Source of the DNA: Variovorax sp. EL159
GTDB lineage: Bacteria > Pseudomonadota > Gammaproteobacteria > Burkholderiales > Burkholderiaceae_C
Direction of reading: 5' to 3'
DNA: 64,000 bases
Assembly: GCF_900100965.1 (NCBI RefSeq)
Contig: NZ_FMUJ01000005.1
Location: 310,001-374,000, forward strand
Below are positions 17,086-25,117 of the stretch, in pieces; within the stretch, counting starts at the first letter, position 1, and the number at the start of each line of letters is the position of its first letter. The notes under the pieces were generated by a model. The model saw only the letters and a program-made list of their open reading frames with translations, ran no database searches and was not told the origin of the DNA. The translations under genes were made by a program, and so were the position numbers.

Positions 17086-18095
17086 ATCGTTTCCTTGGTC
17101 AAGGCTGCCTGGCCATCGAAGATCGACAGCTGGTCTTTGTCGGTGGTGAGCTTGTAGCGCCTCTTTATGTACGTCGAGTAGACGTCGTCGTGGATACGCC
17201 GCTTCAGGCGTCTGATCTCTGGCTGGTTGTTCGGGACGAGCCCAGCCTTGTGGATCGTCAGCAAAGTGGCCAAGTCTTCCCAATATGGGTCCATGGTCGC
17301 AGGTGGCGTTGGAATTGAGCCATGGCTAGTGCGCACCTTCTTCTCGAAATCGACGAGGCCTTTCACGGCGACCCACGGGTCGCTCTTGGGCATCGGCGGC
17401 ATTGGGCGGTGTGTCTGCCAGCCCTCGTCTAAGAACTGGAGGGCTTTGTCGTGGTGCTCGTCGTATAGGTGCAAGCTGCCGACGGCGTGCTTGTATTCAC
17501 CCAGCTCGATGCCCACTGACCGGGCGACGAGCTCCTGAAGCATGGTGAATGTGAAGACATCGTGGGGCAGGCCGAGCCAAGCGTCGTTCGAACGCATTGA
17601 CGTCAACATGTGCAGCCGACTGTCTCGCACCATGAATTGCAGCGTACAGGTGCAGGGTACGTCTCTATGAAATTCAAGCGTGTCGGTGCGGTCAAACAGC
17701 TGCAAAACTGCTTGCCTTGAATCTTGCTTGTCCTTCAGCAACTGGATGACACGGGCGACTTGGTCGTTCGGCGTCTTGCCGAACAGGCGTGGCCCGTAGG
17801 CGCCGTAGATGGTTTTCTTGTCGTCGGAGAACTCGTCATAGCGAGGGATGTAGTGCTGGATGAAGTCCAGCCGATTGCTGCCCGCAAGTATCCACAGCAG
17901 TTCGCCGAGGCAGCTGAAGAGGAGGCCCCGCGATTCTGATCGGCTGAGACGAACCCGTGGTGCTGAGAGCTTCAGCAGCATGCCGCTAGTTTCCCGGGCA
18001 TCGCCTTTCGACGGTTTTATCGCGGTGCCGCGGGCGAGAATTTGCTTGTATACCTTGAACAGCAGATCGTCGAGGGAGTCGGCCGCGAGATACAC
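17082..18095 (-). CDS. Thymidylate-synthase-fold pyrimidine (hydroxy)methylase, dCMP-type
   Basis: A 337-residue thymidylate synthase superfamily enzyme. Gapless alignment to E. coli ThyA over the core gives catalytic Cys148 (PC at 147-148), Arg168-Ser169, Asp171, LGLP, and His209/Tyr211 of the HLY motif. The residue equivalent to ThyA Asn177, which selects dUMP, is Asp179. T4 dCMP hydroxymethylase also uses Cys148 and Asp179, so dCMP (or CMP) is the expected substrate. The C-terminus lacks the usual ThyA tail and has a helical extension. The start is GTG at 18095, 15 bases after the DUF4031 stop. Whether it methylates or hydroxymethylates cannot be decided from sequence. Confidence 0.85.
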   Translation of the reverse strand: MYLAADSLDDLLFKVYKQILARGTAIKPSKGDARETSGMLLKLSAPRVRLSRSESRGLLFSCLGELLWILAGSNRLDFIQHYIPRYDEFSDDKKTIYGAYGPRLFGKTPNDQVARVIQLLKDKQDSRQAVLQLFDRTDTLEFHRDVPCTCTLQFMVRDSRLHMLTSMRSNDAWLGLPHDVFTFTMLQELVARSVGIELGEYKHAVGSLHLYDEHHDKALQFLDEGWQTHRPMPPMPKSDPWVAVKGLVDFEKKVRTSHGSIPTPPATMDPYWEDLATLLTIHKAGLVPNNQPEIRRLKRRIHDDVYSTYIKRRYKLTTDKDQLSIFDGQAALTKETI

Positions 18096-18110
18096 GTCGT
18101 GCTCGCTGGG

Positions 18111-18407
18111 TCAGGCGAAGAGACAGGGCTGAGGAGGGGCGGCTGCGATGGCGCGCGCGGGCAAGGCTGCTTGCAGACCGATTCGCACTGCGTCTCGAGC
18201 GGAGATTGCAGTAGCGCCATGTTGAAGCGCGCGCCGGCGTTGGTTAGCGGTGACGTCGTAGTGGGGATGGCGCGCACCGCGATGGAAGGCGCGCGCGGAC
18301 AGTCCGATGCTGGCCGCGAATTCGTGCAGTTCCTGGATGCTATCCGCAACAAGGTGGAACCACGCATAACCGTGCTTCAGGACCTTGGCATCGTCGACGT
18401 ATATCAC
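18111..18407 (-). CDS. DUF4031 family small protein
   Basis: A 98-residue protein of a family of unknown function. It starts IYVDDAKV, then WFHLVAD (16-22), ELHEFA and HPHYDV (47-52), followed by ALQHGA. The clustered Asp and His residues (YVDD, FH, HPHYD) look like possible metal or catalytic sites, but no activity is established. The GTG start at 18407 follows an AGAGGGA ribosome site and puts the family motif at the N-terminus. It is the first gene of the cassette, followed after 15 bases by the thymidylate-synthase-like gene. The last 25 residues are low-complexity Ala/Pro. Confidence 0.75.
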   Translation of the reverse strand: MIYVDDAKVLKHGYAWFHLVADSIQELHEFAASIGLSARAFHRGARHPHYDVTANQRRRALQHGATAISARDAVRIGLQAALPARAIAAAPPQPCLFA

Positions 18408-18660
18408 TTGTAGTTCCCTCTTCCCGGGCGGAAATCTAACATTTAGTGATATGTGCGCCGGGGCGGGTTTTCCAGAGGCGGTGATGGCGGAGGGCGTAGC
18501 GACCGCTTTTGCGATCGAGTTGTTTAAGGGGTTCGACCATTACGCCTTGCCTCAATCGACCGAGAGTCAAACTCTCTTCATCACGAAGGCTTCAGTCGTT
18601 CCATATCAAAGCTCCTGCTCCCCAGGCGGGCCACGAACTTCGCAGCCCGCAGACCAGCCC

Positions 18661-18930
18661 CTACCCGCCAGTCTCAGGCGCTGCGCGTCGCGCCTTCTCG
18701 CTCACCTGAAACAACTCCCTCGCCTTGCGCGCCAGTTCAGCCGCAAGCCAAAGCAGGTTGTCCAGTTGTCGAGGCCCTTCACCGCTGCACCAGTCGATGT
18801 CTTCTCCATGGCAGACCCACAGGAGGGCTTCAAGTTGAGAGAGGGTGTTTTCGAGAAGATCCGCCGCGTCTTGGGCGTTGTCTTCGGAGGCTACCGGCGT
18901 ACGAGGCCGGGCTATAGTCTTGCTAGCCAT
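18661..18930 (-). CDS. Small helical protein of unknown function
   Basis: An 89-residue protein starting MASKTIARPRTPVASEDNAQ and continuing as amphipathic helices (ADLLENTLSQLEALLWVCHG, then a LLWLAAELARKARELF region). The ATG at 18930 follows AAGGAACG at good spacing; upstream codons look non-coding. I do not recognise a family with certainty. It is separated by about 250 bases from the DUF4031 gene, too far to assume an operon. A hairpin (18972-19004) lies just upstream of its start. Its codon use and lower GC match the island. Confidence 0.55.
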   Translation of the reverse strand: MASKTIARPRTPVASEDNAQDAADLLENTLSQLEALLWVCHGEDIDWCSGEGPRQLDNLLWLAAELARKARELFQVSEKARRAAPETGG

Positions 18931-19362
18931 TTTTGTGCGTTCCTTCCAAGGTTGTTGCACGAACTTGGTTAGACGGCTGGGGTGCTCGTAACACCCTGGC
19001 CGTCGCCTTTTGATACCTCGCATCTGCATCGCTGCTTTCGCACCGACAACCTGCCGCGAGGCAAGCAGCCTTCAAACATCTCGGTGGTGGTTGGGTGTGT
19101 TGCGCTTTCTTCTCCCCTTGGTGGGGTGTCGAGTGACAGGGGCATTCACTCTAGAGAAGAACCCGGCGAAGCAACCGGTTCATGCGGCACGAAGTCTTGG
19201 CAACCGCCAATAAATGCAGCTTCCGCAGTGGCTCTGAACGATCACGCTGGCGGGGTGTGCCTTGCGCAGCGAAATCAAGGAGGAGGCCGAAGGCCGGGGG
19301 ACATTCGCGGAGCAACAAGGTACCCCGTCGGCGTGAACGCCCCCGGATGCGAGCAGAAAGAC
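18931..19362. other. Non-coding stretch at the right edge of the accessory island
   Basis: Contains an imperfect hairpin at 18972-19004 (GACGGC...GCCGTC arms, followed by CGCCTTTT on the plus strand) and the third copy of the palindromic repeat at 19251-19327. The rest, 19012-19250, shows no gene, tRNA or recognisable attachment site. Confidence 0.55.
19251..19327. repeat. Interspersed palindromic repeat, copy 3
   Basis: The 44-base core at 19268-19311 matches the core at 14443-14486 (opposite orientation) at 42 positions. Here the flanking arms are shorter and imperfect: CGGGGTGTGCCTTG (19251-19264) against CAAGGTACCCCG (19316-19327). Opposite orientation of the two cores means they form inverted repeats around the island. 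Confidence 0.75.
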
Positions 19363-20334
19363 TCAGTCCATCCAGGACCGCGCCCGGTCCAGGTGCTCGC
19401 GGCACTCGCGCACCATGCGTTCGAGCAGTTCCGCGCAGGTCGGAATGTCGTCGATCAGGCCGATGCATTGGCCGGCCGAGACCACGCCGTTGTTCACCTC
19501 GCCCGACTCCAGCGCCGCGCGGCCGCGCGCGCCTGCGACCAGCGGGCGCACCTCTTCGAACTCGCAGCCGCCGGGGCGGTTCTCGGTGGTCACCACTTCT
19601 TCGGAGATGGCGTTGCGGAACACGCGCGCGGTGTTGCGCATGGTGCGAAACATCAGCTTGGTGTCGCGCTCGGTCGCATCGACCAGCGCCTGCTTGATGT
19701 TGTCGTGAATGGGCGCTTCCTTCGTCACGCAGAAGCGCGTGCCCATGTTGACGCCCTCGGCGCCCAGCGCGAGCGCCGCAGCCATGCCGCGCCCGTCGGC
19801 GATGCCGCCCGACGCGATGATCGGAATGCGCAGCTTGCGCGCGGCGATGGGCAGCAGCACGAGGCCGGGCACGTCGTCTTCGCCCGGATGGCCCGCGCAC
19901 TCGAAGCCGTCGACCGACACCGCATCGACGCCATTGCGTTCCGCCGACAGCGCATGGCGCACGGAGGTGCACTTGTGCACGATCTTCACGTCATGCCGCT
20001 TCAGCGCCTCGATGAAGTCCTTCGGGCTGTTGCCCGCCGTCTCCACGATCTTGATGCCGCTGTCGATGATGGCCTGCACGTACTCCGCATACGGCGGCGG
20101 CTTCACCGCCGGCAGGATCGTGAGGTTCACGCCGAAGGGCTTGTCGGTGAGCGTGCGGGTGCGCGCGATCTCATTGCGCAGGTCGTCGGGCGTGGGCTGC
20201 GTGAGCGCGGTCACGATGCCCAGGCCGCCTGCGTTCGACACGGCCGCCGCCAGCTCGGCGCGGCCCACCCATTGCATGCCGCCCTGGATGATGGGGTAGC
20301 GGATGCCGAGCAGTTCGGTGATGCGGGTCTTCAT
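19363..20334 (-). CDS. Nitronate monooxygenase family flavoprotein
   Basis: FMN-dependent TIM-barrel enzyme of the 2-nitropropane dioxygenase/nitronate monooxygenase family, 323 residues. Motifs: LLGIRYPIIQGGMQWVG at the start, SNAGGLGIVTA, DGFECAGHPGEDD (with the family His), and IIASGGIADGRGMAAALALG in the phosphate-binding part. It oxidises alkyl nitronates, or acts as a related flavin reductase. It is the last gene of the catabolic operon, 15 bases after the etfA stop; related genes often sit in acyl-CoA degradation clusters, so the physiological substrate may not be a nitronate. Confidence 0.9.
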   Translation of the reverse strand: MKTRITELLGIRYPIIQGGMQWVGRAELAAAVSNAGGLGIVTALTQPTPDDLRNEIARTRTLTDKPFGVNLTILPAVKPPPYAEYVQAIIDSGIKIVETAGNSPKDFIEALKRHDVKIVHKCTSVRHALSAERNGVDAVSVDGFECAGHPGEDDVPGLVLLPIAARKLRIPIIASGGIADGRGMAAALALGAEGVNMGTRFCVTKEAPIHDNIKQALVDATERDTKLMFRTMRNTARVFRNAISEEVVTTENRPGGCEFEEVRPLVAGARGRAALESGEVNNGVVSAGQCIGLIDDIPTCAELLERMVRECREHLDRARSWMD

Positions 20335-20349
20335 CTGTCGCGCGTCCTC

Positions 20350-21282
20350 TTACAGCGCCTTGCCCAGCTCGGGCACGGCCACGAACAGGTCGGCCACGAG
20401 GCCATAGTCGGCCACCGAGAAGATCGGCGCTTCTTCGTCCTTGTTGATCGCAACGATCACCTTGGAGTCCTTCATGCCGGCCAAGTGCTGGATCGCGCCA
20501 GAGATGCCGGCTGCGATGTATAGCTGCGGCGCAACGATCTTGCCGGTCTGGCCCACTTGCCAGTCGTTCGGGGCGTAGCCCGCATCCACTGCGGCGCGAC
20601 TGGCGCCAAGACCTGCGTTCAGCTTGTCGGCCAGCGGTGCCATCACTTCGGTGAACTTCTCGGCGCTGCCCAAGGCGCGGCCACCGGAGACGATGATCTT
20701 GGCGGCCGTCAGTTCAGGGCGCTCGCTCTTGGTGACTTCACGGCCGACAAAGCTGCTCTTGCCGCTGTCGGCCACGCCTTCAGCCGTTTCGATCGCTGCG
20801 CTGCCACCGGTGGCGGCTGCTGCATCGAAGCCGGTGGTGCGGACCGTGATGACCTTGACCGGGTCGGCGCTCTGCACGGTGGCAATCGCGTTGCCGGCGT
20901 AGATCGGGCGCTCGAAGGTGTCGGGGCTGTCGACCTTGGTGATGTCGCTGATCTGCGCCACATCGAGCTTGGCAGCGACGCGTGGTGCGACGTTCTTGCC
21001 GTTGGCGGTCGAGGGGAACAGGATGTGGCTGTAGTTGCCGGCAATGGCCAGCACTTGCGCTGCGACGTTTTCAGCAAGGTTTTCTGCGAGGGATGCGCTG
21101 TCTGCAGCGATCACCTTGGAGACGCCTGCGATCTGCGCAGCGGCCTTGGCAGCCTCCGCGGCATTGGCACCGGCCACGAGCACGTGGACGTCGCCACCGC
21201 AAGCCAGCGCGGCGGTCACGGTGTTGAGGGTGGCCGGCTTGATGCTGGCGTGGTCGTGTTCGGCAATGACGAGTGCGGTCAT
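20350..21282 (-). CDS. etfA: Electron transfer flavoprotein alpha subunit
   Basis: ETF alpha, 310 residues. The FAD-binding C-terminal domain is intact: RPELTAAKIIVSGGRALGS, GASRAAVDAGYAPNDWQVGQ, TGKIVAPQLYIAAGISGAIQ and AINKDEEAPIF. It carries electrons from the acyl-CoA dehydrogenases of this operon to ETF-ubiquinone oxidoreductase. It lies 14 bases after etfB. Confidence 0.95.
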   Translation of the reverse strand: MTALVIAEHDHASIKPATLNTVTAALACGGDVHVLVAGANAAEAAKAAAQIAGVSKVIAADSASLAENLAENVAAQVLAIAGNYSHILFPSTANGKNVAPRVAAKLDVAQISDITKVDSPDTFERPIYAGNAIATVQSADPVKVITVRTTGFDAAAATGGSAAIETAEGVADSGKSSFVGREVTKSERPELTAAKIIVSGGRALGSAEKFTEVMAPLADKLNAGLGASRAAVDAGYAPNDWQVGQTGKIVAPQLYIAAGISGAIQHLAGMKDSKVIVAINKDEEAPIFSVADYGLVADLFVAVPELGKAL

Positions 21283-21296
21283 GTTCGTTGTCTTCC

Positions 21297-22046
21297 TCAG
21301 ATCACTTTGGCTTCGTTCTTGAGCTTGTCCACCAGGGTGGCGACGTCGGGCACCTTGATGCCGGCACCACGCTTCGGGGGCTCGCTGACCTTCAGGGTCT
21401 TCAGGCGCGGCTTGACGTCCACGCCCAGGTCTTCGGGCTTGAAGGTGTCCAGCTGCTTCTTCTTGGCCTTCATGATGTTGGGCAAGGTGACGTAGCGCGG
21501 CTCGTTCAGGCGCAGGTCGGTCGTGATGACGGCCGGCAGCGTGAGGGAGACGGTTTCCAGGCCGCCGTCCACTTCGCGGGTCACGGTAGCTTTGTCGCCA
21601 GCGACTTCGACCTTGGAGGCGAAGGTGGCTTGCGGCAGGTCGGCCAGCGCGGCCAGCATCTGGCCGGTCTGGTTGGCGTCGTCGTCGATGGCTTGCTTGC
21701 CAAGAATGATGAGAGACGGCTGCTCCTTGTCCACCAGCGCCTTCAGCAGCTTGGCCACAGCCAGCGGCTGCAGCTCTTCGGTGGTTTCAACGAGGATGCC
21801 GCGATCGGCACCGATGGCCATGGCCGTGCGCAGGGTTTCCTGGCACTTGGCATCGCCGCACGACACGGCAATCACTTCGGTGACCACGCCCTTTTCCTTC
21901 AGGCGCACCGCTTCTTCCACAGCGATCTCGTCGAAGGGGTTCATGCTCATCTTGACGTTGGCAATGTCCACCCCGGTGCCGTCGCTCTTCACGCGCACCT
22001 TCACGTTGTAATCGACGACCCGTTTGACAGGTACCAGAACCTTCAT
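21297..22046 (-). CDS. etfB: Electron transfer flavoprotein beta subunit
   Basis: ETF beta, 249 residues, starting MKVLVPVKRVVDYNVKVRVK, with NPFDEIAVEEAVRLKEKG and the AMP-binding region DANQTGQMLAALADLPQA. It pairs with EtfA. ATG at 22046 with an AAGGAAC site. Together with two acyl-CoA dehydrogenases in the same run, this gives the operon its own electron acceptor. Confidence 0.95.
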   Translation of the reverse strand: MKVLVPVKRVVDYNVKVRVKSDGTGVDIANVKMSMNPFDEIAVEEAVRLKEKGVVTEVIAVSCGDAKCQETLRTAMAIGADRGILVETTEELQPLAVAKLLKALVDKEQPSLIILGKQAIDDDANQTGQMLAALADLPQATFASKVEVAGDKATVTREVDGGLETVSLTLPAVITTDLRLNEPRYVTLPNIMKAKKKQLDTFKPEDLGVDVKPRLKTLKVSEPPKRGAGIKVPDVATLVDKLKNEAKVI

Positions 22047-22076
22047 GGCTGTTCCTTTGAATGACTGAAGAATGAG

Positions 22077-23078
22077 TTACTCGAGCTTGGCGCCCGACTG
22101 CTTGATGAGGCGCTCCCACACCGGGCGCTCGGCCTTCCATGCGGCGGCGAAGAGTTCGGGCGAGCTGTCCTTGATCTCGAAGCCCATGGCCGCCACGCGC
22201 TCGCGCACGTCGGGCTGCTGCGTGGCCTTGCGCACTTCTTGCGCGAGGCGGTCCACGATGGGCTTGGGTGTCTTGGCGGGCACCGCGATGGCGAGCCAGC
22301 CGGTCACGCGGTAGGCCTCGTCCTTCAGGCCTTGCTCGGCCAGCGTGGGCACGTCGGGCAGGGTGCTCATGCGGCGCTCGCCGCTCACGCCGATGGCGCG
22401 GATCTTTCCGGAGTCGATGTGCGGCTTGGCCACCAGCGCGCTCGCATAGGCCATCTGGATCTGGCCGCCGATCAGGTCCTGCATCATCGGCGCCTCGCCC
22501 TTGTAGGCGACGTGGTTCATGTCGGACTGCGTGGCCAGGCTCATGTGCGCGCCGGCCAGGTGCGGGTACGCGCCGATGCCGTACGAGCCGTAGGCCACCT
22601 TGCCCTTGTTGGCGACGACGTACTTCAGCAGCTCGGGCCCGGTCTTCACGGGCACGCTGGGGTGCACCACCAGCACCAGCGGGGCCGCCGCGATCTGGTA
22701 GACCAGCGTGAGGTCGCGTGCCGTGTCGTAGGGCAGCTTCTCGTAGAGAAACTCGTTGGTCATCAGCGAATTGCTCAGGCCCAGCACGATGGTGTAGCCA
22801 TCGGGCGCTGCCTTGGCGACCGCGTCGGTGCCGATGATGCCGGCCGCGCCGGGCCGGTTGTCGATGATGACGGGCTGGCCCAGGCCTGCCGACAGCTTCT
22901 GGCCGATCACGCGCGCGAGCACGTCGGTGGCACCGCCGGCGGCGAAGGGCACGACCAGGCGGACCGGCTTGTTGGGGTAGGGCGCTTGCGCATGGGCCGG
23001 TGCCAGCGCGCACAGCGTGGTCACGGCGGCGGTTGCGCACAGCAGGGCACGGCGGTTCGGGATGATGCGGAACTTCAT
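22077..23078 (-). CDS. Bug-family tripartite tricarboxylate transporter receptor
   Basis: Periplasmic solute receptor of the Bug/TctC family, 333 residues: signal peptide at residues 1-28 ending PAHAQA, then YPNKPVRLVVPFAAGGATDV, VIIDNRPGAAGIIGTDAVAK, and the C-terminal KPIVDRLAQEVRKA part. The receptor would bind a carboxylate in the periplasm. No TctA or TctB membrane gene is in this operon, so it must use a permease encoded elsewhere. The ATG at 23078 begins a proper signal peptide. Confidence 0.92.
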   Translation of the reverse strand: MKFRIIPNRRALLCATAAVTTLCALAPAHAQAPYPNKPVRLVVPFAAGGATDVLARVIGQKLSAGLGQPVIIDNRPGAAGIIGTDAVAKAAPDGYTIVLGLSNSLMTNEFLYEKLPYDTARDLTLVYQIAAAPLVLVVHPSVPVKTGPELLKYVVANKGKVAYGSYGIGAYPHLAGAHMSLATQSDMNHVAYKGEAPMMQDLIGGQIQMAYASALVAKPHIDSGKIRAIGVSGERRMSTLPDVPTLAEQGLKDEAYRVTGWLAIAVPAKTPKPIVDRLAQEVRKATQQPDVRERVAAMGFEIKDSSPELFAAAWKAERPVWERLIKQSGAKLE

Positions 23079-23118
23079 GGTTGTCCTCTCTGTTTCTCCG
23101 TTTTGAAAATTCTTGTCG

Positions 23119-25074
23119 TCACTGCAGCGCGATGCGCGTCTTGAAGGGCAGCGGCTCCAGCGCCTTCTGCAGCCCCTCCTGCAGCGGCGCGGCCAGCGCG
23201 CCCGCCGCCGTTGCATCGATACGCACGCGCACGAGGCTCTCGCCTTCGGTCGTCACTTCGGGGCTTGCGGCGGCGCTCACGCCGAGTGCCGCGCACACCT
23301 CGGCGACCGTTGCGGCCACCACCTGCCGCGCGGCCATGGCGCGCAGCTCGGGCTTGTAGATCTTTCCGACGTTGGTCATCGGCATGGTCGCGATCACCGA
23401 CACCCACTTGGGCCGCGCCGGTGCCTCGTCCACCCGCGCGGCGGTGAAGGCCAGCAGCTCTTCTTCGGTGGCCGATGCGCCGGGCACCAGCGTCGCGAAG
23501 ATCACCGGCAGCTCGCCTGCATAGGCATCGGGGGCGCCGACTGCTGCGCACAGTTGCACGGCGGGGTGCGCGCCCAGCGCGTCCTCGATGGTCTTGGGGT
23601 CGATGTTGTGGCCGCTGCGGATGATCAGGTCCTTCGAGCGGCCCGTGAGGTTCAGGCGCTGCTCGCTGTCGATCCAGCCCAGGTCGCCGGTGGCGAGCCA
23701 GCCGTCGGCCGTGAAGGCCTTCGCGTTGTCCGCAGGGTCGACGAAACCCGAGAACACGTTGGGCGACTTGAACAGCACCATGCCCTGCTCGCCTTGCGGC
23801 ATCTCGCGGTCGCTCGCGTTGCCGTTCTCGTCGAGCGCCACCACGCGCATCTGCATGTAGGGCAGGCGAAAGCCGACGCAGCCCGCGGGTCCGCTCACGC
23901 CCGGCGGCGTGATGGTCGAGATGCCGGCCATCTCGGTCATGCCCAGGCTCTCGTGCACATGCAGGCCGAACAGACGCTCGAAGCGCGCGGCCAGCTCGGG
24001 CGCGAGCACGGCGGCGCCGGTGCGGCAGTAGGTGATGGAGGAAATGTCCGCGCCGTCCAGCGGCACGTTGGCCAGCGCCGCGAGCACGGTGGGCACGGCC
24101 GACAGCGAGGTCGGGCGGTACTTCGCCACCAGCTTCCAGTAGTTGGCGAGCACCTCCTTGTTGCGCAGCAGCGAGGTGGTGGGAATGATCACTTCCACAC
24201 CGGCCGACAGCGACGACAGCGAAGCCGGCAGCACGCCCGCCACATGGAACAGCGGGTAGCCGTTGATCGAGATGCCGTTCTCGTTCATGCCCGCGACCTG
24301 CACGCTGGCCCAGGCGGTGAACACCTGCGCGCCGTGGCTGTGGCGCGCGAGCTTGGGCGCACCCGTGGTGCCGCCGGTGTGGAAGTAGGCGGCGATGTCG
24401 GTGGGCGCGATGTCGCGGCCGCTCACGAGCCGGTCGTTGGGTTGCGCGGCGCGCAGCACATCGAACTCGGCCACGCCGTCCGGCAATGCACCGGCTGCAC
24501 CGGGCGCTTCATCGTGCGGCGCCACGCGCAGCACGGTGGTGAGCGTGGGCACCTGGCCGCGCAGGCGCATGGCCTTCGACCACATGCCCGATTCGCTGTC
24601 CGAGCCATAGGCGATCAGCACCTTGGCACGGCCGGCGGTCATCAGCGCCACCAGCTTCTCGTCGGTCAGCAGCGGGTTGAGCGGCTGCACGATGCCGGCC
24701 GCTTCGCCGCCCCAGAGCGCGAGGTGGTATTCGAGGCAACCGGGCAGCAGCACCGCCACCGCATCGTCGGGCCCCACGCCCAGCGTGTGCAGCAGGTTGG
24801 CGGTCTGGTGGATGCGCGCGAGCAGCTCGGCGTAAGACCAGCGGATGGGCTCGTCCGCCGGGTTGCCGGTGCGCAGGAAGGTCAGCGCGGTCTTGTGGCC
24901 GAAGGCCGCGCCGGCGTTGCGAAAGATCTCGTAGGTGCTGCGCACCGTGAGCGCCTGCGCGAGCGGCGTCTCTTCGAGTTTGTGGATGTCCGCGAGGCTG
25001 CGGACGGGAAAAGCGGGGCGGAACGGCGCGCCGACCGGGGTGCTGTAGTTGTTGTTCTTGTCGTTGTCTGTCAT
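23119..25074 (-). CDS. Acyl-CoA synthetase (AMP-dependent)
   Basis: ANL-superfamily acid-CoA ligase of 651 residues that adenylates a carboxylic acid and transfers it to CoA. Phosphate-binding loop YFHTGGTTGAPKLARHS at about residues 227-243, SLGMTEMAG, the hinge region WLATGDLGWIDSEQRLNLTG near 455-475, RSKDLIIRSGHNIDP, and the catalytic lysine in VGKIYKPELR near 557. The extra N-terminal ~40 residues (rich in Asn at the start) are typical of the longer members. It would activate the substrate of this beta-oxidation operon; the chain type is not predictable. Confidence 0.92.
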   Translation of the reverse strand: MTDNDKNNNYSTPVGAPFRPAFPVRSLADIHKLEETPLAQALTVRSTYEIFRNAGAAFGHKTALTFLRTGNPADEPIRWSYAELLARIHQTANLLHTLGVGPDDAVAVLLPGCLEYHLALWGGEAAGIVQPLNPLLTDEKLVALMTAGRAKVLIAYGSDSESGMWSKAMRLRGQVPTLTTVLRVAPHDEAPGAAGALPDGVAEFDVLRAAQPNDRLVSGRDIAPTDIAAYFHTGGTTGAPKLARHSHGAQVFTAWASVQVAGMNENGISINGYPLFHVAGVLPASLSSLSAGVEVIIPTTSLLRNKEVLANYWKLVAKYRPTSLSAVPTVLAALANVPLDGADISSITYCRTGAAVLAPELAARFERLFGLHVHESLGMTEMAGISTITPPGVSGPAGCVGFRLPYMQMRVVALDENGNASDREMPQGEQGMVLFKSPNVFSGFVDPADNAKAFTADGWLATGDLGWIDSEQRLNLTGRSKDLIIRSGHNIDPKTIEDALGAHPAVQLCAAVGAPDAYAGELPVIFATLVPGASATEEELLAFTAARVDEAPARPKWVSVIATMPMTNVGKIYKPELRAMAARQVVAATVAEVCAALGVSAAASPEVTTEGESLVRVRIDATAAGALAAPLQEGLQKALEPLPFKTRIALQ

Positions 25075-25117
25075 GTCTGTCTCCTTGATGGTGTCGCCCT
25101 GTCGGCCGCCGGTTGTT

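Larger units (their letters stand above)
14446..19250. other. Putative accessory genomic island
   Basis: The segment between two copies of the palindromic repeat has visibly more A and T than its surroundings, different codon use, and genes unrelated to either flank: a toxin-antitoxin pair, a nucleotide-modification cassette and a small orphan gene. Flanking operons (TRAP transporter to the left, fatty acid degradation to the right) look like core metabolism. No integrase, transposase or tRNA junction is visible, so the mode of entry is unknown and the edges are approximate. Confidence 0.55.

Noticed and set aside
17082..18095. Annotation as ordinary thymidylate synthase ThyA
   Set aside because: The dUMP-selecting Asn is Asp, the folate-binding C-terminus is different, and the gene sits in an accessory cassette.
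18385..18972. Plus-strand frame across the region upstream of the DUF4031 gene
   Set aside because: It overlaps two better-supported minus-strand genes and has no recognisable domain.
12302..19327. CRISPR array from repeated segments
   Set aside because: The copies are few, kilobases apart and in different orientations, with no regular spacers or cas genes.
18982..20523. Long plus-strand frame over the island edge and the nitronate monooxygenase gene
   Set aside because: Antisense shadow of a clear enzyme; composition is Arg/His/Gly-rich.
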